Assembly: GCA_036245525.1 (NCBI GenBank)
Contig: BTPG01000003.1
Coordinates: 187,573,533-187,637,532, forward strand
Origin: Semisulcospira habei
Taxonomy: Eukaryota; Mollusca; Gastropoda; Semisulcospiridae
Direction: 5' to 3'
DNA length: 64,000 bases
Position 1 is the first letter of the stretch, and the number at the start of each line of letters is the position of its first letter. Below, in pieces: positions 12,171 through 21,141 of the stretch. A program made the position numbers and the translations under genes. The notes under the pieces were generated by a model. It searched no databases. It was not told the origin of the DNA and worked only from the letters and a program-made list of their open reading frames with translations.

Positions 12171-12435
12171 TTGTCACGGTTTGTTTACAAAATTTAGAAT
12201 GTCCTAGTATAATCAGTGTTTACTGAAAGGATCTTGTGTTCAAAGATTCTAGTACGTCTTAGTCTTAGCAGTTGTTAATAAGTTTAGTGTATTATTATTA
12301 TGAGATGTTGACTGATTTTGTCTTACGTATTATTGATTAATGTTTATTACATAAATTTGTTCTTATTGCTTCCCCGTCCCTGATATTGCAATTACTTTTT
12401 ATGGGATAAACATAGTTTATTGAAATAAATTGAAT

Positions 12436-12649
12436 TTAACTCATTCAGCCCGACGGCCGTATTTCCCAAATTTTAAAGGCGTCATCTAATGACTATTCAC
12501 CAGTTGCAGGAGATAGATCGACCATGATAATTCAAGGGCAGTGCCAGATTAGCTTGGCGCCGACAGGCGCCAAGCTAATCTGGCACTACCCTTGAATTAT
12601 CATGGTCGACCCATCTCTTGCTGTAGTGCATCAGGGCTGAATGAGTTAA
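12436..12649. mobile_element. family A MITE, CAGCCCGACGG subtype, intact
   Basis: TTAACTCATTCAGCCC at the left and GGGCTGAATGAGTTAA at the right give a clean TTAA at both ends (12436 and 12646). The hairpin core is almost perfect around GCGCCGACAGGCGC. Confidence 0.92.
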
Positions 12650-13103
12650 CTTAGATCATTAAAACTGACAACAAATATGGGCAAGTAAAAATTTTAAGAA
12701 AGCATTCAAACCGAGTATGTAAAAAGATGAAATACTATAGAGGGCTCAAGGACAGTGCCTGGAGGCGCAGAGCTAATCAGGCCCAAGCCTTTCGCACCCC
12801 TACGTCTCGTCACCCACAGTTATTTTTGCTGGAAGTAAAAAACAAGGACATTTATAGGTCTTATTTCGCTGATGTCACATGGAATGACATCAGTCAGCAT
12901 GGCTTCAGCAACCAAGTACAAGTTCCGGCGCCATGACTGATTCGACCCACGAAGTGTCTTCGTCTCTTTTCGGAAACGCACCCGGAAGTCTCAGCCGGCT
13001 CCACTGACCCACATTCCTTAATGTCACGTACATGGACCCAGATGATACAATTTATTTTACTTTAGTACGATGGCAACGGAGAGAGAAATCGGTCTACATC
13101 TTA

Positions 13104-13378
13104 TTAGTTCTTGTGGACTCTCTGGACAGGCTTTTCTCACGTAGTCTCCGAAAAGTTTCCTTGTTCCCGGTAAATAGCTGGTGGAGGTTTATCAGTCATG
13201 AGAGTTCAAGGGTAGTGGCAGATTAGCTTGGCGCCTTCGAAGGTGCCAAGCTAATCTGGCATTACCCTTCAACTTTCATGACCAAATAGTTTCCATTTGT
13301 GGACTATCTGGACAGGGTTTTAACACGTAGTCCCCTAACAATTTCCTTCTTTCCCAGGTAGACAGCCGTTGGAGATGA
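13104..13378. repeat. ~185-bp tandem duplication carrying two family A hairpins
   Basis: CTTGTGGACTCTCTGGACAG...GTGGAGGTTTATC (from 13109) and ATTTGTGGACTATCTGGACA...GTTGGAGATGAATC (from 13295) are homologous. Each is followed by a family A hairpin. Confidence 0.75.
13191..13286. mobile_element. family A hairpin
   Basis: GTTCAAGGGTAGTGGCAGAT and ATCTGGCATTACCCTTCAAC flank AGCTTGGCGCCTTCGAAGGT. Confidence 0.85.
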
Positions 13379-13500
13379 ATCGGACATGATAGTTTCAGAG
13401 TAGTGCCAAATTAGCCGCCTTCAAATGCGCCAAGCTAATCTGTCACTACCCTTGAACTATCATGACCGACTCATCCCTTGCTGTGCTGTAGGGGTGAATG
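13368..13500. mobile_element. family A hairpin, partly deleted
   Basis: The left arm AGTAGTGCCAAATTAGC has lost CTTGG. The right arm GCGCCAAGCTAATCTGTCAC and CCTTGAACTATCATG is kept. Confidence 0.8.
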
Positions 13501-13532
13501 CTTAGATGGCGATCCACAATTTCGAGGTGTAC

Positions 13533-13774
13533 TTAACCATTATCATTCGGAATACACCAGTGTGTGAAATAAGTTTGACTGAAATAGTTCAAGGGTAGTG
13601 CCGTAATAGCTTGGCGCCTCTAGGCGCCAAGCTATTCTGGCACCACCGGCCCTTGAACTAAAGCCATTGGTCTATCTATATCTTTGAGTATCCGTAAGTA
13701 CTATAATGTAGCTTGCATATGGCAGTGTACAAATTTCAAGCTCACTGTTTTAGCCTCAGTATGATATGGGTTAA
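13533..13774. mobile_element. family A MITE, TTATCATTCGG subtype
   Basis: TTAA at 13533-13536 and 13771-13774. It ends 67 bp before the first visible receptor exon, so it lies in that intron close to the acceptor region. Confidence 0.88.
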
Positions 13775-13841
13775 GCCGATGACATGGATTGATCACAGTT
13801 CGTGAACTAGACATTGATGTTGATTGTTGCCTTTGTTGCAG

Positions 13842-13898
13842 GAACCGCAATGAGTTCCAGACCAACCACGAACAGCACGCCGCAGTACGCCCCAGGAA
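13842..13898 (+). CDS. receptor exon: extracellular stalk
   Basis: 57 bases after TTTGTTGCAG and before GTAAGA. In the frame that continues into the next exon it reads TAMSSRPTTNSTPQYAPG. It is Ser/Thr/Pro-rich, with one N-glycosylation sequon (NST). It needs a preceding exon ending in phase 1, which I did not find. Confidence 0.65.
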
Positions 13899-16800
13899 GT
13901 AAGACACTGAGTTGTTCATAGTTAAAGAGGTGTTGAGCAGAATAAAATCATCGTACTGACTTTCTTTCGGCCAAATACAGCTGTGGCTATAGCTGCTCAT
14001 AGCGCTCAGAAAATATTTCAGACGTGTCCTCAAACTTGAATCTGAATAATTATATACTGACGAGCAAATGAAATGCGACACTTTTGGAATCATCGGATGA
14101 TGTCATCCGATGATTCCAGAAATGCCGCATTTCTTTTGCTCGTCAGTATATGTCTTTAGCTCATTCGAGACGAGCCGCCTCCGGATAGGCGGCATAAGCC
14201 GCGTATCCGGAGGCGGCACGCCTCGAAAGAGTTAAGAAAAGGTCGAAGAACGAAAGAAAAAGGGTCGTGTTTAGGCCTACTAGATCTATGATCATTGGTA
14301 TCTAATGCAATGATAAATCTTCAGTTATTTTTAACATTATTTTTTCTGTTTAGTGTTTTTAGATGTATAATAAATCGTTTATTCAAGAGATTTTGAATCC
14401 GTCAATCTCAGCGGAAACAAATTGTGTCTAAAAACTACACCTATGTAAGTCTTTTCTATACAAACGGATAAAAGTGTGTCCAGCAAGAGTCAATGAACAT
14501 CATGAACCCCTGCACCTGCGGGTGATCACGACGTTCTTTGTCTCTTGCACGTGGGAGCTGTGGGTATTTCTCGGGCAGTAAAGGGGTTAGGTTAATTCGG
14601 TGACTTTGGTTGCCGCATGTCACTGTTCATACCATTTTCTTTCAGTTCTTTCAAGAGTCTTACATTCATGCCCAGTTTACTCATTTCAGTCTTTAGTTTC
14701 AATCTGACGTCATTTTTACAGACACCGGTTCGACAAATCCTTTAAATGACTCCACCCCTGGTCAGCAGGACAAGGTCACGTTACCGTATTATGTTGGCGG
14801 CGGGGTGGTGGTCTGTCTCGTCCTTGCCATTGTCGTGGCAATCATCCTTTGGCGCAGACGTCCTCGATCAGTGTGAGTCACATGATTTAATTACTACACT
14901 GAACCGTAAGGTAAACATTCGGGACCTTTCCTCTGAGGACTAGATTACAGTTGAGGAGACTGATTTTCGTGTGTGCAGCACGCATAATAATCAACTGCGC
15001 ACGTTAACTCATTCAACTCCGACACGCCACGGCAAGACATGGATCGAGCGTGATAGTTCAAGGGTTGTGCCAGAATAGCTTGGCGCCCATAGGCGCCAAG
15101 CTATTCTGGCACAACCATTGAACTATCACGCTCGATCTGTTTCCAGAAGTGTTATACGGTCTTCAGGGGGCAAGTTCAAAATTTGCCGATTTCGGTCCTG
15201 GAGTAGAATGTGTTAGAAGTCCCAGTACCACTATTCGAAAAGAGATGGCCCGTTAGGGCCGGCGGAATGGAAACAAAAATGTATCGCATGCACCGAAGTG
15301 AATAATAGCAGGGTGGAGGTTTGCACATAAAGTAGCGCTTAGTAGCAGCAGGCTTTCAAGCTCCATCTTCCATCCCTGCCGCGCCAGGGGCGGATCTGGG
15401 GGGTGGGGGGAAGGGGAGGGGGTATCCCACCCCACCCCTACCCCGACCCAATATTATTTAAAATGCAATAACAAAGTCCCTTTTAGGAGTGATTGGAAGA
15501 CCGCCCGTCATCTCCCTATGTGACTTGTTGGCGAATTTCCACATACACACTTAACCCCCCCCCCCCTCTTAATAATTCAAGAGTAGTGCCAGATTAGCTT
15601 GGCGCATGACATGACTGCGCCAAGCTAATCTGGCACTACCCTTGAATTTTTGGCAAGTGGCGAGAGTGTTCAGACACACACGCCTTCTTCCTCTACCCTC
15701 CCCCTCCCTCCCCCCACCTCCTCCGTTGTTTGATTTTTGGTGAGTGGCAAGAGTGTTCACACACACACGCCTTCTTCCTCTACTACCCCCCCCCCCCTCC
15801 ACCACCACCCCGCCCTCCCCCCCCCCCCTCACCACCACCACCACCACCACCCCCGCTGTTTGATTTTTAGGCCACTGAAAGAAGGTCTAGCGTCGGGGAG
15901 GCCTTTTGAGTCATGTTGAAGGTCCCAAATAAAATGTTGGAGCCCCCCGCCCCTCGAGGTAACTGATCCGCCCCTGCACGCCTTGAGCATCTTGAAATAG
16001 ATGGATATGTGCGCCTCGGAAACACCATACCATACCATACCATACCATACCATACCATACCATACCATTACACACTGATCGACCTTGATATTTCAAGGGT
16101 GGTGCCAGAATAGCTTGGCGCCTATAGGCGCCAAGCTATTCTGGCATCACCCTTTTGAAATTGCACGGTGGACTCAAATCACATGTGTGTCGTGTTAGGG
16201 CTTACAACATAAAATGTTGGAAGAAATCGCAATTGAGTTCTGTCATTGCCAGCGGAAATAAAACATTTCTCTGAAACCACCACAGACTTTCAGCCTGAGA
16301 ACCTTTTCGTGTGGGCAATAGGCATAGAGCCTCATGAGCCCCGGCAGCCGGCGAGGACTCATGGCAAAGTCTACATCTTTTAAAAAAAATCGACTTGGCT
16401 TTGGCTCTGCAAAAACGCTGTAGTAACGAAATCCAGACCAAAAAGGCGACTGCCAAGTGAATATAATTGCAAAGAAATTCCCATCAAAGAATGAAGCTGG
16501 TGTAGAAAGCACAAGTAGAACTCTATTTATAAAAAATTTCGGGTTAAACTCCTTTTTTATTTCAAAATCTTGACATTCACGCAGAAATGGGCTACATATA
16601 CTATTTTCAGTGACACAAGACTGAAGTAAACAAGCCTCGAGGCGCCAAGCTATTCTGGCACCACCCTTGAACTAACATGGTCGATTCATATCATGTAACC
16701 TTGGGGGAAAAATGTAATTTTGAAATTGTCGGATTGAAAAGAAAAAAATGTAACGCATTAATAAACTGTGTTGTACTTGATCTTTTTTAAACGTGTTTCT

Positions 16801-19800
16801 TTCTTTGTTGGAAGTTTCTTTGCAGGAAAACGGGTTCAGTAATGCTAGTCGTTTGTGTTTGCAGGCCAAACGCGGAGACCGAGTTTGGGAGCATCAAGAA
16901 CAAGAGGAGAAACTCCTACTGCGAAGTGGCGGAAGTAAGTACACATGCGCATCGATGCATTTGTCCTTCCATTTTCATGATATCAGTAATTCAGCACAGA
17001 CACAACAACGGAAGTTTGGAAGGGCTATGAAAGCTCAAAGGTAGTGCTAGAGTAGCTTGGCGGCTAGCTATTCTGGCACCATCCTTGAACTTCAAATCGC
17101 ATTGTCGATGTTTCTCTTGACTAAGGACATGCAGTCTTAAGATGACAGCTCCCAAGGTAGGGAATTGAACCTTTGGGCTGAGTGAGTCCAAGCACAATTG
17201 ATAAGCTCCGTGATATCTAATAAATCGCAGGAGTAACACTCCTTAATCCTGTCGCTATCATTGGACGCAGTTTGTGTTTCTGCAATCTATGTTGATGTTA
17301 CGTGGGAGAAGCTTGACGTCCAAGGAACATGTCTACAAAATGATGTCAGCAAGAAGCATAGATCCTCATGAGCCCCCGCAACTGCTGGGGCTCGTGAGGA
17401 TTATTACATCTTGCAGTTGGATCATGATTACTTTTTTATCGGGTTTAACTAACTAAAATTGGCTTTTGTTTGTGTGGGAACAGACTGGCTTTGCCAACAA
17501 ATAATTCAAGTGTTGTTACTTTCAGACACCAGACCAAAATAAGATAACAAGGAACAAGAAACAGAAGAGAAGTTCACCACCGGAAGACCCCAACCCAAAC
17601 GGAAATGACGTCATAATCCCTGTGGACTCCGCCCCGGACATCATCACCGCACATGACGGCGAGTCCATTTACGAGACGATTGACGGCAGGCGATTCACGC
17701 GCAGCAAAGCATCGCTTACCGCCCCTGATAGATGCCCCTGCCCGCCGTCTGCTAATTCCACACTGAACCGGACCTATGATCATCTGGATCACTACAGAGT
17801 TGAGAGAAATAAGGACGAGCTGTGTGGGAACAGCGACTTTAACCCCCTCGTGCACAAGGGAGTTAAGACAGGAGGGAGAGAGCAGTGGACAACAGAAGCG
17901 GAAACCCAGGGCGATAACTGTAGTCCTAGATCGTCTAGCAACAGCTACACTTCGTCCCTTGAAGGTCAAACGAAAGAAACCAGACCAGACCAAAGAGTTT
18001 CGGGACTCGCTGTGGAGAATGAATCCCCTCACATCAAGCGCTCGTCTCTGGCAGAATCGGTCAGCAACATCGGCAGTGGTAACGGGCGGCGCATCGTGTG
18101 CCAGCTGACTATGGTGGGAGTGGTGGAAAACGGCAAGCCGATACCCCTTCAGCACACACCTGCCAGTAACGCGTACTTCGTACTTGAGCCCAGAAACGAC
18201 TCCGACTCTGAGGACTCTGCAGGGTTTTCACTGGCTCCTAACGCGCGGTACAGGATCCGAGACGAGGAGTTATGTCGCGTGCAGACAGGGACTGCCACAG
18301 ATCCCTACTTTACCCTGGAACCGCTGAACGAACAAGAAGACATTATCAGCACGCTGGTGCAGGCAGATACGCAGGGCAAAGGGCACAGTTCGCGGATCAA
18401 TCCCCTCGCGCATGCGGCCACCGGTGCTGTCAACAGTACCGATGGCTGCATGCACAAGGGGGTTAAGGGACAAAGTTCAAAAGTGAATGCTCACGACGCA
18501 CAGGCCAAGAGCCGTGGTTCTCAGGACAGCGTGCAGAGTCAGGACCTAGGTTTCCGCAGCTCGCTGCACGGTCACAACATCGTCAGCACGTTTCGCGAGC
18601 TGGTGAAAGGCCACAAGCAAAGGCTGCCCTTCAGGGACGGGCGCATCAGATCCTGCCCGGACGAATATTCACAGGAATCCGCACCCCCTCCTTCCCACCC
18701 CTCCTCCAGCTCTCCTTTACCGCCCGGCTCCCCTGGACCACGTGACTTCAGACGAAGTCTGTCCTCACCCAACCCGCGGCCATTACCGACACCAGAGCCC
18801 ACGAAGAGCAGCAACAGCAGCTTCCGTGACCGGAAACTTGACCCTGCCTTCCTCCAATCCCGTATCCAGCAGGAGATGATGGCTCTGGGGCTGTCCTTCC
18901 CTCCTCCCAGCCAGCACGACAAGATCAGCAAGAAGCAGACTCCTGTCATCAGCAGTTCCCGTACCAACAGGTCCCACAGTAAGAAGTCCGCGCACACAGA
19001 TTCAGATGCGTGTGCCGAGAACAAGAACGTCAGCTGCAGCTTAGTGTCCGAAAGAACTAACGCCAGCAGAGACTCGTCTCAACGTGGCGAAAGAAACGCT
19101 AGTGTCCGAGGAGCCCCCTCAACAAACGAATACTTTATTCTGGAGCCTGACGCGGCCAGTTACGACAAAGACGACACAACGGGTGTTATCCACTCAGCGC
19201 CGTCCTTCAAGTTCGCCTCCACTCCGCGTGCAGACGAGCGCCGGGAAGACACAAATACTTCACCACAACACCACGACGTGCAGGCAAAGCACAGGTAACT
19301 GCTTACCTAGTCACCAAAGGCCCTCGGGCCCACGTCGGCAGCTGTGGGCCCGCAGACGGCTGTGCGCGGGCCCACTACGGCCGTCGTGACCCAACGACGT
19401 TTTGCTATAAAACTGCGCCCGCATCCATTTATTTTTCTCTTCACTGCCAAGAAAATGCGAACATGAGCAGCTTGCAAGAGGTATAGATCCTCATGAGTCC
19501 CCGCGACTGCGGGGACTCATGAGGATCTATACCTCTTGCTTAGACCAATATGTATACATGTCCCTTGGACGGTTGTGGATTTTGGTCGAATTAACAAAGA
19601 TTTCAGAAGCACAACATGCGTCCAGTATCAGGGAAGGACTCGTACTTGTGTAGAAACTGTGCTTTCGATTGCGAGTTGTTTGCTACCGTGGGACCTTAAT
19701 TAACACATTCGAGGAGTTCTGCATCCGGATGCGGCATTTCTCGAATGAGTTAATTGAAAGCTGGTAGATATTAGATAACTTAGCGTGACACGGTAGTTAA

Positions 19801-20929
19801 AAATAATTATGTAATGTATATGCATACAATGATTCGTGTTTCACAAAACAGTTTGGTTTCCTGCAGATGTTTGCTTTTGAACCGTTAACCCATTTAGCCC
19901 CGACGCACTACAGCAAGAGATGGATCGACCACGATAATTCGAGGGTAGTGCCAGATTAGCTCGGCGCCAGATGGCGCCAAGCTAATCTGGCACTACCCTC
20001 AAATTATCATGGTCGATCCATCTCTTGCAACTGAGGTACATAGCCGTTCGATGACGCCTCCCAAATTTGGGGAAAGGGGTCTTAGGGATAAATGGGTTAA
20101 GTCATTCGAGACGTGCCGCCTCCGGATACGCGGCATAAGCCGCTTATCCGGAGGCGGCACGTCTCGAATGAGTTAAGGTTGTATACTGATTGAATACAGC
20201 GTTCTAGTTTCAATTACAAAGGCAGACCCGGTAATTCTGTAGGTGTGTTGGTCTGTGAGTTTTGGACTTTATGGCTTGGGGTTGTAAGGTTAGAAATCAC
20301 AGACTAACAGACATATTATACCTAAGCCGCCTGATGTCGAAAACAAATACCTATGTCCTACAGGTACCAGCGTCAACAGAGTCACGGTCCTCCGCCCCGC
20401 CTGCCGAGAAGGAACCAAGGTGTGGCCAGCCATACGCGCAGCAGGAGTGACGCCCCTTTGCTGGTTAAACCCCAGAAGCCTTACAGGTTTGGTGATTTTG
20501 ATTGATTGATTGATCCATCGGTTGGTTGGTTGGTTGGTTGGTTGGTTGGATGGTTGGTTGGTTGGTTGATTGATCATGATTAGACAGTGACTGCCTACCG
20601 GCAGTCAAATTGTTTAGGACGTTTTTTCACAGGGCATTCATACATAAGCCATTTGACCAACAAATCGATCCATCCATCCATCCGTTGATCCGTCCGACCG
20701 TCTATCCATCCATCTATTTGTCCGTCCATCCATCCATCCATCAATCTGTCATTAATCAGCCAATACTGGTCTTTGCAGCGAGGAAGAGGAGCAGGGTCCC
20801 GTTATCGTGAGCTTTAAGAAGAGCAAGTCCATGCCTGCTGGCGCCCCCACGCGTACAGACGACACAGAAGAAGAGAAGGTGACTAGGGAAGGTTCTTTCC
20901 GGGTTCGCGTCAACTCTGTACCCAGTTAA
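13842..20929 (+). CDS. single-pass membrane receptor-like protein, C-terminal six exons
   Basis: Six exons join without a frame break: 13842-13898, 14722-14872, 16865-16934, 17526-19294, 20364-20486 and 20779-20929. Each has AG before and GT after, and codon phases match at every junction. They encode about 772 residues: a short Ser/Thr/Pro stalk, one transmembrane helix, a basic stop-transfer stretch (WRRRPRS) and a ~710-residue cytoplasmic tail. The tail has three YFxLEP repeats (18174, 18306, 19131), an ITIM-like SIYETI (17664), YDHL (17775) and a proline-rich PPPRLPRR near 20388. No kinase, phosphatase or other catalytic domain is visible. I infer a signalling or scavenger-type receptor whose tyrosines recruit SH2/PTB adaptors. 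The ectodomain lies upstream and was not recognised, so the family is open; a MEGF/Draper-type or Ig-type receptor is possible. The exons and frame are well supported; the function is inferred. Confidence 0.8.
14053..14151. mobile_element. family I palindrome (mariner-like MITE)
   Basis: TATACTGACGAGCAAATGAA and TTCTTTTGCTCGTCAGTATA are near-perfect inverted ends meeting at CATCGGATGATGTCATCCGA. The outer TA suggests a Tc1/mariner-type target site, but this is inference. A second copy is at 54300. Confidence 0.85.
14156..14235. mobile_element. family C hairpin MITE
   Basis: CTCATTCGAGACGAGCCGCC and GGCGGCACGCCTCGAAAGAG, with CCGGATAGGCGG / CCGCGTATCCGG inside. The right boundary is TTAA; the left has decayed to TTAG. 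Confidence 0.9.
14482..14548. mobile_element. family B hairpin, divergent
   Basis: GCAAGAGTCAATGAACATCA pairs with GACGTTCTTTGTCTCTTGC. GAAC on the left is matched by GTTC on the right, unlike the usual GATC. It lies in the receptor intron. Confidence 0.8.
14722..14872 (+). CDS. receptor exon: transmembrane helix
   Basis: Acceptor TTTTTACAG, donor GTGAGT. The hydrophobic run GGGVVVCLVLAIVVAIILW is followed by RRRPRS, a typical type I stop-transfer signal. A short outer juxtamembrane part holds one NDS sequon. It enters in phase 1 and leaves in phase 2. Confidence 0.85.
15004..15216. mobile_element. family A MITE, GGTTGTGCC type, inside a SINE
   Basis: TTAACTCATTCAACTCCGAC at the left; GTAGAATGTGTTAG at the right. 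Arms GGGTTGTGCC and GGCACAACC covary. The homologous SINE at 52361-52364 has an unoccupied TTAA exactly here. Confidence 0.93.
15385..15976. mobile_element. GGGGCGGATC-ended C-rich element
   Basis: Ends CAGGGGCGGATC and GATCCGCCCCTG are perfectly inverted. The interior has C-runs and a repeated segment TGGCGAGAGTGTTCAGACAC / TGGCAAGAGTGTTCACACAC. Related copies are at 43246 and 50233. A family A hairpin is nested in it. No transposase is seen. Confidence 0.85.
15569..15650. mobile_element. family A hairpin nested in the GGGGCGGATC element
   Basis: TTAATAATTCAAGAGTAGTG and CACTACCCTTGAATT flank AGATTAGCTTGGCGCATGAC and its mirror. Confidence 0.88.
16022..16069. repeat. (CCATA)n microsatellite, SINE tail
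   Basis: Nine or so CATAC repeats. The SINE at 52320 ends in the same unit with only two to three copies. Confidence 0.95.
16075..16176. mobile_element. family A hairpin
   Basis: TTTCAAGGGTGGTGCCAGAA and TTCTGGCATCACCCTTTTGA are mostly inverted: the left is the GGTG form, the right the CATC form, so the arms no longer fully agree. Confidence 0.85.
16315..16380. mobile_element. family B hairpin, degraded
   Basis: GCAATAGGCATAGAGCCTCA...CATGAGCCCCGGCAGCCGGC, with a decayed right arm AAAGTCTACATCTTT. Confidence 0.7.
16636..16695. mobile_element. family A half-element
   Basis: Only the right arm GGCGCCAAGCTATTCTGGCA plus CCACCCTTGAACTAACATGG is present. Confidence 0.8.
16865..16934 (+). CDS. 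receptor exon: juxtamembrane cytoplasmic segment
   Basis: Acceptor TTTGCAG, donor GTAAGT. With two bases from the previous exon it reads VPNAETEFGSIKNKRRNSYC then EVAE. It is basic and has a tyrosine in NSYCEV. It ends in phase 0, matching the next exon. Confidence 0.78.
17024..17110. mobile_element. family A hairpin, shortened
   Basis: GCTCAAAGGTAGTGCTAGAG and ATTCTGGCACCATCCTTGAA with a truncated centre TTGGCGGCTAGC. Confidence 0.75.
17349..17414. mobile_element. family B hairpin
   Basis: GCAAGAAGCATAGATCCTCA and GTGAGGATTATTACATCTTGC enclose TGAGCCCCCGCAACTGCTGG. Confidence 0.85.
17526..19294 (+). CDS. receptor exon: long tyrosine-motif tail
   Basis: A 1769-base open exon after TACTTTCAG, ending at ...AAGCACAG before GTAACT. 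It encodes ~590 polar, Ser/Pro-rich residues without a folded domain that I recognise. Three copies of a YF[VTI]LEP motif, each preceded by N/D and followed by an acidic or polar stretch, are spaced ~44 and ~275 codons apart. Also present are SIYETI and YDHL. A Pro/Ser-rich segment lies at ~18670-18800. Two patches encode NPL[VA]H...HKGVK and look like TTAA-bounded repeat fragments read in frame. The opposite strand also has a long open frame here, which I treat as a composition shadow. Confidence 0.88.
17839..17866. repeat. TTAA-bounded 28-bp fragment inside coding exon
   Basis: TTAACCCCCTCG at the left and AAGGGAGTTAA at the right, translated as FNPLVHKGVK. It looks like an internally deleted relative of the 18397-18466 palindrome, in the same reading frame. 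Confidence 0.5.
18397..18466. repeat. 70-bp palindromic insert translated in receptor exon
   Basis: TCAATCCCC...GGGGGTTAA ends surround GCATGCGGCCACCGGTGCT, which is complementary, apart from three transitions, to AGTACCGATGGCTGCATGC. It is read in frame as NPLAHAATGAVNSTDGCMHK. Intronic sequence at 21437-21475 carries ACAGTACCGGTGGCTGCATG and an AGTTAA end. Confidence 0.6.
19316..19404. mobile_element. family G GC-rich hairpin
   Basis: TCGGGCCCACGTCGGCAGC and GTGGGCCCGC are followed by GTGCGCGGGCCCACTACGG and CCGTCGTGACCC. It is very GC-rich, like the copies at 39515, 40343, 44808 and 46190. It begins ~20 bp downstream of the donor at 19295. Confidence 0.8.
19474..19539. mobile_element. family B hairpin, perfect
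   Basis: GCAAGAGGTATAGATCCTCA and TGAGGATCTATACCTCTTGC are exact complements. The inner GAGTCCCCGC / GCGGGGACTC carries a T where most copies have C, matched on both arms. Confidence 0.95.
19700..19753. mobile_element. family C hairpin, short
   Basis: TTAACACATTCGAGGAGTTC and CGGCATTTCTCGAATGAGTT, with GCATCCGGATGC in the centre. Confidence 0.85.
19885..20100. mobile_element. family A MITE, TTTAGCCCCG subtype
   Basis: TTAACCCATTTAGCCCCGAC to AAATGGGTTAA. Core AGATTAGCTCGGCGCC with mirror GGCGCCAAGCTAATCT. Its right TTAA (20097-20100) is the left end of the next element. Confidence 0.92.
20097..20176. mobile_element. family C hairpin MITE sharing TTAA
   Basis: TTAAGTCATTCGAGACGTGC and GCACGTCTCGAATGAGTTAA. 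The centre CCGGATACGCGGCATAAGCC closes a near-perfect 75-bp palindrome. Confidence 0.93.
20243..20313. mobile_element. family E hairpin, divergent
   Basis: TGTTGGTCTGTGAGTTTTGG and AGAAATCACAGACTAACAGA. Confidence 0.8.
20364..20486 (+). CDS. receptor exon: proline-rich segment
   Basis: Acceptor CCTACAG; the donor TTACAG|GTTTGG is weaker than usual. It joins in phase 2 on both sides and reads RYQRQQSHGPPPRLPRRNQG, then a basic Ser/Arg patch ending LLVKPQKPY. PPPRLPRR resembles an SH3-binding proline motif. Confidence 0.75.
20518..20750. repeat. (TTGG)n and (CATC)n simple repeats
   Basis: GGTTGGTT repeats at 20518-20560 and CCATCCAT-type repeats at ~20670-20742, in the last receptor intron. 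Confidence 0.85.
20779..20929 (+). CDS. receptor terminal coding exon
   Basis: After CTTTGCAG it continues in phase: SEEEEQGPVIVSFKKSKSMP, then an acidic stretch, ending GSFRVRVNSVPS and TAA at 20927-20929. The stop codon is part of the TTAA into which a family A MITE is inserted, so the 3' UTR begins with the element. Confidence 0.82.
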
Positions 20930-21141
20930 CTCATTCAACTCCGACACGCCACGGCAAGACATGGATCGAGCGTGATAGTTCAAGGGTTGTGCAAGAATAG
21001 CTTGGCGCCCATAGGCGTCAAGGTATTCTGGCACAACCCTTGAACTATCATCACGCTCGATCTGTTTCCGGAAGTGTAATACAATCTTCAGGTGACAACT
21101 TCAAAATTTGCGGATTTCGGTCCTGGATCAGAATGTGTTAA
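20926..21141. mobile_element. family A MITE on the receptor stop codon
   Basis: TTAACTCATTCAACTCCGAC begins at 20926 and the right end ...GTGTTAA finishes at 21141. Arms GGGTTGTGC and GGCACAACCC are of the TTGT type. Removing the element with one TTAA restores AGTTAAACTTC, keeping the same stop. Confidence 0.92.

Larger units (their letters stand above)
14965..16069 (+). mobile_element. SINE copy 1, split by two insertions
   Basis: GTGTGTGCAGCACGCATAAT...TGCGCACG (to 15003), CCACTATTCGAAAAGAG...CCATCCCTGCC (15217-15384) and GCCTTGAGCATCTTGAAATA...ACACCATACC (15977-16069) together match the continuous SINE at 52320-52590. A family A MITE (15004-15216) and a GGGGCGGATC element (15385-15976) fill the gaps. 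It ends in a (CCATA)n tail. Confidence 0.85.

Noticed and set aside
12727..12936. Possible upstream receptor exon (69 codons)
   Set aside because: No convincing acceptor/donor pair and no recognisable ectodomain; kept out of the gene model.
17574..18155. 193-codon open frame on the minus strand opposite the receptor exon
   Set aside because: It lies entirely antisense to a spliced, phase-consistent exon and shows no recognisable motif; a composition shadow.
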